A stretch of 11,616 nt of DNA from Propionibacteriaceae bacterium (lineage in GTDB: Bacteria > Actinomycetota > Actinomycetes > Propionibacteriales > Propionibacteriaceae). Within the stretch, counting starts at the first letter, position 1, and every line of letters begins with the position of its first letter. The stretch lies in NCBI GenBank assembly GCA_031255975.1, contig JAIRRM010000054.1, positions 1-11,616 of the forward strand, given 5' to 3'. Position numbers and translations under genes: made by a program. Below the pieces are notes generated by a model, which did not search any database, was not told the origin of the DNA, and saw only the letters and a program-made list of their open reading frames with translations. Positions 6,207 through 11,616 of this stretch are shown one piece after another.

Positions 6207-6365
6207 GTGCAAGACATCCCTTACCGCGCCGATCTCGGCCACCAAGCCGCCGTCAAATACTTGATCCAGAACGGCAAGTACCGCCAGCTAGCCGAGGCCC
6301 TGCTAGCCCAAGGCCTTTACGAGGCGCTACGCCAAGCCGCCCAGGAGGACGAACCGGATGACTGA
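6207..6365 (+). pseudogene. 3' end of an unrecognised gene (about 52 codons)
   Basis: From a possible GTG at 6207 to TGA at 6363-6365 the frame shows strong GC-third-position bias and a helical, alanine- and glutamine-rich protein tail: ADLGHQAAVKYLIQNGKY followed by RQLAEALLAQGLYEALRQAA and an acidic end QEDEPDD. I do not recognise the family. The open frame extends left to about 6080, but that part (CHRSLLACHALATPCRCG) looks non-coding, so the 5' part of the gene is probably missing or shifted. GGAGG (6343-6347) before ATG 6358, which overlaps the stop, looks like a translational coupling site for a following gene. That gene breaks off after 18 codons. A small intact gene starting at 6207 is an alternative reading. 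Confidence 0.5.
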
Positions 6366-6367
6366 CA

Positions 6368-6460
6368 CTCCAAGTCGCGCAGGTCACGCGCCGCCCGGTC
6401 CAAGTCGTAGGTGACTATCACATCGGCCCGGCCTTGGGCTAAGACCTGCTCGACTGGGCC
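6368..6460 (-). pseudogene. Serine recombinase (resolvase) catalytic-domain fragment
   Basis: About 31 codons on the minus strand read GPVEQVLAQGRAD, then VIVTYDLDRAARDLRDLE. Serine recombinases carry this segment in the N-terminal catalytic domain: a strand of type DxVVxxxLDR followed by x-x-R-x-x-x-x-LE. The D-R-x-x-R arginines belong to the active site. Here that pattern is complete but the flanks are not recombinase: upstream the frame hits a stop at 6503-6505, and downstream it runs into the antisense of the preceding gene tail. The catalytic serine region and the DNA-binding domain are absent. The identification rests on a short stretch and could be tested by a profile search. Confidence 0.6.
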
Positions 6461-6597
6461 AGAACCGCTGTCACCGTGGCGCTGGCGATGGCCGTGCCCC
6501 AGTCAGTGACGGCAGTCCTCAGGCGGCCACGAGTTCGGTGAGGGCTTCGTGGCAGTCGCTCCAAGAACATGCCTCAGTTTGGTGACCTGTTTCGCGC
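6461..6597. other. Non-coding or degraded stretch downstream of deaD
   Basis: No complete gene. On the minus strand the codons from about 6572 to the stop at 6519 (ACSWSDCHEALTELVAA) show coding-like third positions and may be the last codons of a lost gene, but they run into deaD in another frame. No clear terminator for deaD is seen. Confidence 0.3.
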
Positions 6598-8442
6598 CTA
6601 GTACTTGCGTCGCGGTTTATCGCCGTACACACGTTCACCACGCGGCTTCTCGCCGCGCCGTGTTCTATCGCCGTAGGTTCGTGGTTTTTCGCCATACGAC
6701 CTGGGGCCACTCCCGGACGAGTGGCGCGGCCCTTGATCGGGGGTGATGTCGCCGGGCTGCCCCGCGATGCGCACCGATTGGAGCGCTTTCCATTCCCGGG
6801 TCGGCAGTTTGGTCGGTAGTTCCACCAGTGAGAAGTGTTCCCGTACTGTGATCCGTCCGAAATCCTGCCCACTGAGGCCAACCTGTTCGGTCAGCGCCCC
6901 GACGATGGCACGCGGCGAGATGCCCTGCCGTTTGCCCAGCCCGATGCGATATACGGTGTAGTCGCCGCCGCGATTGGCGCGGCGCGCCGTGGGTTCGCGT
7001 TCCTCGCGATCTCGTTGCGGACGCGCGGGGTGTTCCCGGCTATCGGTTGCGGTTTCGCGGCGCTTCCGGGTGTCTCGCCGTGACGGTTCTGGCTCGGGGT
7101 CGGGTTGTAGCAGCATCGGTTCGTCCCCCTGCAGGAGCAGGGCGAGCGCGGCAGCCACGTCGAGTTCCGGCGCGTCGTACTCGTTCACAAAGTGCGTCAC
7201 CACGTCGCGGAAGAACTGGAGTCGCTCCGAGCCGAGCAGTTCGACGATGGCGGAATCGAAGTTGGTGAGCCTGATGGCGTTCACATCCTCCGCGCTGGGG
7301 ATGGGCACCTGGGTGAGAACCTGCCGGGTCGCCTTTTCGATGTCGGAGAGCAGGCGGCGTTCCCGCGGTGTGACGAACGAAATGGCCTGGCCACTGCGTC
7401 CAGCCCGCCCGGTACGGCCCACGCGATGTACGTAACCGTCTGTGTCGGTGGGGATGTCAAAGTTGACCACATGGCTGATGCGATCTACGTCGAGACCACG
7501 GGCGGCTACATCGGTGGCCACCAGAATGTCGAGCCTTCCCGTCCGCAGCGCCTCGATGGTGCGTTCGCGCAACTGCTGTGGCATGTCGCCGTTGATGGCG
7601 CTGGCTTGGAAGCCGCGCGCGCGCAGCTTTTCGGCCAAGACCTCGGTCTCGCTCTTGGTGCGCACGAACACGATCATGGCCTCGAAATCTTCCACTTCGA
7701 GGATTCGGGTGAGCGCGTCGAGCTTCTGTGGGTACGACACCATGAGGTAGCGGTGGGTGACGTTATCGGCGGTGGCCTGTTTGCCACTCACCTTGAACTC
7801 CAGCGGATCATCCAGATACTTCGCCGCGAGCCTGCGGATGGCGGGCGGCATGGTGGCCGAGAACAGCGCCACCTGCTTGGCATCCGGGGTGGCGGCGAGG
7901 ATGGTCTCAATCTCGTCCGCGAACCCCATCTGTAACAGTTCGTCCGCTTCATCGATGACGAGGTATTTGAGGTTGCTGAGGTCGAGACGCCCACGTTCGA
8001 TGTGGTCGATGAGACGCCCCGGCGTGCCCACCACCACATCGACGCCTTTCGCCAGCGCGTGCAACTGTGGCGTGTAGCTCTGTCCGCCATACACCGGCAA
8101 TACGCGCACTTCGGGGAGATGCAGCGAGTAGGTTTGGAATGCCTCACACACCTGAAGCGCTAATTCACGGGTGGGGGCGAGGACAAGTGCCTGTACGGTG
8201 TGGCCGCCGGGGGAGAGCCGGTTCAGGATGGGCAATGCGAACGCGGCTGTCTTGCCGGTACCGGTCTGCGCCAGCCCCAGCACGTCGCGTCCTTCCAGCA
8301 GTGCGGGGATGGTGGCCGCCTGGATCGGTGTTGGGGTTTCGTACCCGGCGGCGTCCAGCGCCCGCAGCAGCGGGGTGCTGAGTTTTAGATCGGCGAAAGT
8401 GGGGATGGACTGGTTGGCCTCACGCGAGGCGTCGTCTGACAC
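6598..8442 (-). CDS. deaD: DEAD-box RNA helicase, DeaD/CsdA type
   Basis: An ATP-dependent RNA helicase of 614 aa, cytosolic, that unwinds RNA in ribosome assembly, mRNA turnover and cold adaptation. Domains in order: Q motif TPTPIQ (36-41), Walker A AQTGTGKT (58-65), PTREL (90-94), GG and TPGR (119-120, 140-143), DEAD (164-167), SAT (195-197), motif IV IVFVRT (257-262), motif V ATDVAARGLD (309-318), motif VI HRVGRTGR (339-346). A DbpA-like RRM follows (about 494-543: YTVYRIGLGKRQGISPRAIV), which in DeaD/DbpA proteins binds structured RNA. A charged linker (447-490) and a basic tail with repeated YG(E/D)KPR units (582-614) are added, typical of actinobacterial members. The start is GTG at 8442; there is no ribosome binding site, but TAGTAT lies 6 nt before it. 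Divergent from the topoisomerase gene across 184 bp. Confidence 0.96.
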   Translation of the reverse strand: MSDDASREANQSIPTFADLKLSTPLLRALDAAGYETPTPIQAATIPALLEGRDVLGLAQTGTGKTAAFALPILNRLSPGGHTVQALVLAPTRELALQVCEAFQTYSLHLPEVRVLPVYGGQSYTPQLHALAKGVDVVVGTPGRLIDHIERGRLDLSNLKYLVIDEADELLQMGFADEIETILAATPDAKQVALFSATMPPAIRRLAAKYLDDPLEFKVSGKQATADNVTHRYLMVSYPQKLDALTRILEVEDFEAMIVFVRTKSETEVLAEKLRARGFQASAINGDMPQQLRERTIEALRTGRLDILVATDVAARGLDVDRISHVVNFDIPTDTDGYVHRVGRTGRAGRSGQAISFVTPRERRLLSDIEKATRQVLTQVPIPSAEDVNAIRLTNFDSAIVELLGSERLQFFRDVVTHFVNEYDAPELDVAAALALLLQGDEPMLLQPDPEPEPSRRDTRKRRETATDSREHPARPQRDREEREPTARRANRGGDYTVYRIGLGKRQGISPRAIVGALTEQVGLSGQDFGRITVREHFSLVELPTKLPTREWKALQSVRIAGQPGDITPDQGPRHSSGSGPRSYGEKPRTYGDRTRRGEKPRGERVYGDKPRRKY

Positions 8443-8448
8443 CCGTAG

Positions 8449-8454
8449 ATACTA
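8449..8454 (-). promoter_or_regulatory. Candidate -10 of deaD (leaderless start)
   Basis: On the minus strand TAGTAT is followed by CTACGG and then the GTG start. This is the same 6-nt spacing as for deoA and the FAH gene, and no ribosome binding site is present. Confidence 0.5.
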
Positions 8455-8518
8455 GCCGACACCTGCTAACCGCCAGGCATCGGGGATCAGTCGGCTCAGT
8501 CAAATGAGAGTTCGTGGC

Positions 8519-8547
8519 CCAGTGCGACGGGTACGGCGTCGCGCTGG
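8519..8547. repeat. 11-bp inverted repeat between deaD and parE
   Basis: CCAGTGCGACG (8519-8529) and CGTCGCGCTGG (8537-8547) are complementary at all positions with one G-T pair, around the 7-nt loop GGTACGG. There is no T-run on either side. Situated in the divergent promoter region, about 70 bp from the deaD start and 80 bp from the parE start, it could be an operator or a cruciform-prone element. Confidence 0.6.
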
Positions 8548-8572
8548 CTGCGGCATGTATCCCGGGTGAAAG

Positions 8573-8592
8573 GGGTACGGCACGCCATACCC
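8573..8592. promoter_or_regulatory. Imperfect palindrome upstream of the parE -10, candidate operator
   Basis: GGGTACGGC (8573-8581) and GCCATACCC (8584-8592) are inverted copies with one mismatch and a 2-nt centre. It lies at about -35 to -54 from the start codon, where a regulator would contact RNA polymerase. The half site GGGTACGGC also occurs at 8529-8537, overlapping the loop of the neighbouring hairpin. Confidence 0.4.
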
Positions 8593-8613
8593 GAACCTGT
8601 CGGTATCGCCCGG

Positions 8614-8619
8614 TATCCT
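8614..8619 (+). promoter_or_regulatory. Candidate -10 of parE (leaderless or near-leaderless)
   Basis: TATCCT is followed by 7 nt and the GTG at 8627. GAAGGA lies within that gap but ends only 1 nt before GTG, too close for normal ribosome binding. GGTATC is tandemly repeated here (8602-8607 and 8612-8617). Confidence 0.45.
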
Positions 8620-8626
8620 GAAGGAC

Positions 8627-10690
8627 GTGCCGAAGACCGCTAGTTCATACGACGCCGCCAACCTACTCGTTCTGGAGGGGCTGGAAGCGGTGCGGAAGCG
8701 CCCGGCGATGTACATCGGCTCCACCGATACCCGGGGCCTGATGCACTGCCTGTGGGAGATCATCGACAACGCGGTGGACGAGGCGTTGGCGGGCGCTGGA
8801 GATCACATCGAGGTGTGGTTGAACGCCGACGGCTCTATCGAGGTGCATGACCACGGGCGCGGCATCCCGGTGGACATCGAACCGAAGACGGGCCTCGCCG
8901 GCGTGGAGGTCGTCTACACGAAGCTGCACGCGGGCGGCAAGTTCGACAGCTCCAACTACGGCGCGGCAGGCGGCTTACACGGCGTGGGTGCGTCTGTCGT
9001 GAATGCGCTTTCGTCCCGGCTCGATGTGGAGGTGGATCGCGGCGGCACCACCTGGGCGATGAGCTTTCAGCGCGGTGTACCCGGTGTTTTCGCTGGCGAC
9101 GGCCCCGACGCGGAGTTCACCCCACGAAGCGGCCTCACCAAAGCCGGAAAGACGGCTGCCAAGGTCACCGGTACCCGGGTGCGCTACTGGCCTGATCGGC
9201 AGATCTTCCTGAAAGACGCCAAACTGTCCTTCCCACAACTGCTGGAACGCGCCCGGCAGACGTCATTCCTGGTGCCCGGCCTGAAACTCAGCGTCACCGA
9301 CCGGCGCAACCCGGAGGAAGCCGTTACCGAGGATTTCCGACACGCCGCCGGTATCACCGAGTTTGTGGATTTCCTGAGCGCTGGCGAACCGGTCACTGAC
9401 ATATTGCGCCTTACTGGGCGAGAGCAGTTCACCGAGACGGTGCCAGTGCTCGACGATCACGGCGTGATGACCCCGGCAGACGTCGATCGCATCATGGATA
9501 TAGATATAGCGCTACGGTGGGTGAACGGCTACGACACCGTAGAACGCAGCTTCGTTAACATCGTCGCCACCCCCAAGGGCGGCACCCACGTACAGGGTTT
9601 TGAGCGCGGCCTCACCAGGGCCTTCACCAAATCGCTCGAAGGCACCCGTATTCTGAAATCCGGTGAGGAGGTCATCAAAGAGGACATCCTGGAGGGGCTC
9701 ACCGCCGTAATCACGGTACGGTTGCCGGAGCCGCAGTTCGAGGGTCAGACCAAAGAGGTGCTAGGTACCCCACCGGCTACCCGGCTGGTCGCCAAAGTGG
9801 TGGAGGACGAACTCACCCGCTTCCTCACTTCCACCAAGGCGGCTGAGCGTCCGCAGGCCCGCTTGGTGATGGAAAAGGTGGTGGCCGCATCCCGCACCAG
9901 AGTCTCGGCGCGTGCCCACCGTGAGAATCAGCGTCGCAAGAACGCGCTGGAATCGTCCACGCTGCCCTCCAAGCTCAAAGACTGTCGCAGCACCGACATT
10001 GATCGCACCGAACTGTTCATCGTGGAGGGCGATTCGGCACTCGGCACCGCCAACCTGGCACGCAACTCCGAGTTCCAGGCGCTGCTGCCGATACGCGGCA
10101 AGATCCTCAACGTGCAGAAGGCGTCCGTCGGCGACATGTTGAAGAACGCCGAGTGCGCCGCCATCATCCAGGTGCTCGGCGCAGGGTCTGGGCGCACCTT
10201 CGACCTGGACAACATCCGCTACGGCAAGGTGATCTTCATGGCAGACGCCGATTCCGACGGCGCGCACATCCGCTGCCTGCTGGCCACGCTGTTTTTCAGA
10301 TACATGCGCCCCATGGTGGAAGCCGGGCGGGTGTACGCCGCGGTGCCGCCACTGCACCGTTTCGAGTTGATACACCCGAAGAAAGGCGCTGAGAAGTACA
10401 TTTACACCTACAGCGACAACGAGTACCAACGCAAACTCGCCGAACTCACCAAACGCGGGCAGGCTTTCAAGGAACCCCAACGCTACAAAGGGCTTGGTGA
10501 GATGGACGCCGACCAGTTGGCCGACACCACCATGAACCCGAAACATCGACTGCTGCGGAGACTGACGGTGGACGATGCCGCCATCGCCGAGCAGACGTTT
10601 GAGGTGCTGATGGGTAACGAGGTGCCGCCCAGGCGCGATTTCATCATCGCCGGAGCCTACGAGGTAGACGAGCGGCGCATCGACATTTGA
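8627..10690 (+). CDS. parE: Type IIA topoisomerase subunit B (ParE-like)
   Basis: A 687-aa ATPase subunit of topoisomerase IV/gyrase. It works with an A subunit (ParC/GyrA) to decatenate or supercoil DNA by double-strand passage. The GHKL ATPase is at 15-230 with E44 and N48 in WEIIDNAVDEA, HDHGRGIPVD (74-83) and the ATP lid GLHGVGASVVNAL (116-128). The transducer domain follows, with FVNIVATPKGGTHVQGF (309-325). The TOPRIM domain has E467 in VEGDSALGTA and the D-x-D pair D540/D542 in MADADSDGAH. The C-terminal GyrB-type segment includes YKGLGEMDADQL (620-631) and ends DERRIDI. VEGDSALGTA, rather than the VEGDSAGGSA usual in GyrB, is what suggests the actinobacterial ParE paralogue. The name gyrB cannot be excluded since no parC/gyrA is adjacent. 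The GTG start gives a normal N-terminus. Confidence 0.93.
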   Translation: MPKTASSYDAANLLVLEGLEAVRKRPAMYIGSTDTRGLMHCLWEIIDNAVDEALAGAGDHIEVWLNADGSIEVHDHGRGIPVDIEPKTGLAGVEVVYTKLHAGGKFDSSNYGAAGGLHGVGASVVNALSSRLDVEVDRGGTTWAMSFQRGVPGVFAGDGPDAEFTPRSGLTKAGKTAAKVTGTRVRYWPDRQIFLKDAKLSFPQLLERARQTSFLVPGLKLSVTDRRNPEEAVTEDFRHAAGITEFVDFLSAGEPVTDILRLTGREQFTETVPVLDDHGVMTPADVDRIMDIDIALRWVNGYDTVERSFVNIVATPKGGTHVQGFERGLTRAFTKSLEGTRILKSGEEVIKEDILEGLTAVITVRLPEPQFEGQTKEVLGTPPATRLVAKVVEDELTRFLTSTKAAERPQARLVMEKVVAASRTRVSARAHRENQRRKNALESSTLPSKLKDCRSTDIDRTELFIVEGDSALGTANLARNSEFQALLPIRGKILNVQKASVGDMLKNAECAAIIQVLGAGSGRTFDLDNIRYGKVIFMADADSDGAHIRCLLATLFFRYMRPMVEAGRVYAAVPPLHRFELIHPKKGAEKYIYTYSDNEYQRKLAELTKRGQAFKEPQRYKGLGEMDADQLADTTMNPKHRLLRRLTVDDAAIAEQTFEVLMGNEVPPRRDFIIAGAYEVDERRIDI

Positions 10691-10737
10691 CGATTTTCAC
10701 CGGGGTTGGGTCTTTCGCCGAAAAGGAGGCAACGAAG

Positions 10738-11409
10738 ATGAGCGGTAAAGCCATGACCGGCGGGGCGGCGTACGACCTCACCTCCGGCGAGGTGAGTGTA
10801 TTCCCCGCGACGGCTGAGCGTTTCGACGACCTGGCGGTGCTGCTGGCACCGAAGACGAACCCGGATGGCGACACCTGCTGGTGCATCACTTATCGTCTTC
10901 CCGCCGCCGAGAACCAGACGTTACGCGGTTGTGCGCGCCGCGAACGGATGCGGGAGTTCACCCAAGGGGCCACCGCACCTGGAGTGTTGGCGTATGTCTC
11001 AGGTCAGGTGGCTGGTTGGGCGGCGCTCGGCCCGAAAACGGAACTGGTGTACAACCGGAGCCGGGGCATCCCCCACCTGGACGATGCCGGGGTGTGGTCA
11101 CTGTACTGCCTTAAGGTTCGTCCTGGTTTCCGGCAACGTGGCCTTACCGCGGCTCTCATTGAGGGCGCGGCGGAGTATGCCCGCAGCCAGGGTGCCCCCG
11201 CCATCGAGGCTTATCCGACGGATAACCGGGGTGCCAAAGTGGATCAGACCATGGCTTACGTCGGCACCCGCGACATGTTCGAACGAGCCGGTTTTCAACT
11301 GATAGCCCCTACCGAGCGGGTATCTGGTGGTTTCCCCAGGATGTTGATGCGGTGCGAACTGCGCGGTACTTCCGATAGCGGGGAGCAATCACCCGTTGCT
11401 GCATCGTGA
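10738..11409 (+). CDS. GNAT-family N-acetyltransferase
   Basis: A 223-aa acyl-CoA-dependent transferase of unknown substrate. The GNAT core is seen in WAALGPKTELVYNRS (94-108), a beta strand DAGVWSLYCLKVRPGF (116-131) and motif A with the pyrophosphate-binding turn RQRGLTAALIEGAAEYAR (132-149). AIEAYP (155-160) and the C-terminal FERAGFQLIAP (181-191) follow. CWCITYR (47-53) is a cysteine-rich element found in a subgroup of these proteins. The ATG at 10738 is chosen because AGGAGG (10724-10729) stands 8 nt before it; a TTG at 10687 in the same frame overlaps the parE stop and has no site. It follows parE by 47 bp on the same strand, so cotranscription is likely without implying related function. 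The last 16 residues (RGTSDSGEQSPVAAS) lie in a degenerate DNA repeat and may be a recent extension. Confidence 0.9.
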   Translation: MSGKAMTGGAAYDLTSGEVSVFPATAERFDDLAVLLAPKTNPDGDTCWCITYRLPAAENQTLRGCARRERMREFTQGATAPGVLAYVSGQVAGWAALGPKTELVYNRSRGIPHLDDAGVWSLYCLKVRPGFRQRGLTAALIEGAAEYARSQGAPAIEAYPTDNRGAKVDQTMAYVGTRDMFERAGFQLIAPTERVSGGFPRMLMRCELRGTSDSGEQSPVAAS

Positions 11410-11490
11410 ATTGCGTGGTATCTGGGGCAGTGGGAAGCGCTCATCTATTGCTGTAGTTGCTGAGATGTCGTGAGCTGCGCGGTATCTCTG
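11356..11490 (+). repeat. Degenerate tandem repeat over the acetyltransferase stop codon
   Basis: Three starts of a similar unit occur: GAACTGCGCGGTACTT (11356), GAATTGCGTGGTATCT (11408) and GAGCTGCGCGGTATCT (11472). Units one and two also share AGCGGGGAGC/AGTGGGAAGC, then TTGCTG and TCGTGA, in the same order; unit two is 12 nt longer owing to a doubled TTGCTG stretch. Unit three fades after about 18 nt. Unit one is inside the coding region, units two and three are downstream. From 11490 to 11616 I see no gene on either strand, only an increasingly AT-rich tail. Confidence 0.65.
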
Positions 11491-11616
11491 AGTGCTACAA
11501 CGATACCCATATGGCGTGGACTACAGAGTTCGGGCGACTTGGGTTGGCAAGATTTTGCTGAGAGCGAAATGCGTCATTTTCGAGAAACTTTCTATCTCTC
11601 AATAGTCATAACTGGT

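Larger units (their letters stand above)
5001..6597. mobile_element. Eroded integrated element beside tRNA-Glu
   Basis: Bounds are approximate: from the tRNA-Glu terminator to the end of deaD. The strip contains an integrase 3' remnant pointing at the tRNA, a low-GC membrane protein gene, an unrecognised gene tail and a serine-recombinase scrap, all between two blocks of housekeeping genes. Tyrosine integrases commonly insert elements into tRNA 3' ends, and the int gene usually lies next to the attachment site, as here. I found no second copy of the tRNA-Glu 3' end on the right, so the outer attachment site is lost or lies elsewhere. Confidence 0.6.

Noticed and set aside
5998..6264. 88-aa plus-strand frame in the island
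   Set aside because: Arg/Cys-rich, no coding bias, and its 3' part overlaps the clearly coding tail at 6207-6365 in another frame.
7192..7935. 247-aa open frame antisense to deaD
   Set aside because: Overlaps the helicase core motifs on the minus strand; no ribosome site and no recognisable domain.
9761..10546. 261-aa open frame antisense to parE
   Set aside because: Shadow of a GC-rich gene; the sense strand encodes the TOPRIM domain with conserved motifs, and the antisense product shows no family features or start signal.
10687..10737. TTG start for the acetyltransferase overlapping the parE stop
   Set aside because: AGGAGG precedes the ATG at 10738 with good spacing; the extra 17 residues lack family similarity.

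Overview
This window looks like the chromosome of a high-GC Gram-positive bacterium (Actinobacteria). The evidence is strong GC bias at third codon positions, citramalate synthase and ParE-type topoisomerase sequences of actinobacterial style, and several genes whose only visible start signal is a -10 hexamer 6-7 nt before the start codon. That arrangement is typical of the leaderless mRNAs common in this phylum. I cannot name the species.

Layout: (1) 2-760, the 3' end of a citramalate synthase gene (cimA), followed by an AT-richer intergenic region with a hairpin and a palindrome. (2) 1058-1456, a small unrecognised 132-aa protein, convergent with deoA (thymidine phosphorylase, 1460-2734, minus). 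(3) Divergent from deoA, a fumarylacetoacetate-hydrolase-family enzyme (2818-3606), then a CPBP/CAAX intramembrane protease (3685-4695). (4) Two tRNA genes, Gln(CUG) and Glu(CUC), closed by a long intrinsic terminator (to about 5044). (5) 5045-6597, a strip of accessory DNA beside the tRNA-Glu 3' end. It holds an inactivated tyrosine-integrase remnant, an intact-looking low-GC Pr6Pr-type membrane protein gene, the 3' end of an unrecognised gene, and a scrap of a serine recombinase. (6) A DEAD-box RNA helicase gene (6598-8442, minus), divergent from a type IIA topoisomerase B subunit gene (parE-like, 8627-10690). (7) A GNAT acetyltransferase gene (10738-11409) trailing parE, whose 3' end runs into a degenerate tandem repeat. 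No further gene is seen up to 11616.

Most of the window is housekeeping: branched-chain amino acid precursor synthesis, nucleoside salvage, RNA remodelling, chromosome decatenation. I see no convincing complete novel system. The parts most worth a second look are the eroded tRNA-Glu island with two kinds of recombinase fragment, the strong hairpin between deaD and parE, the recurrent -10/start-codon spacing, and the repeat that appears to supply the C-terminus of the acetyltransferase.
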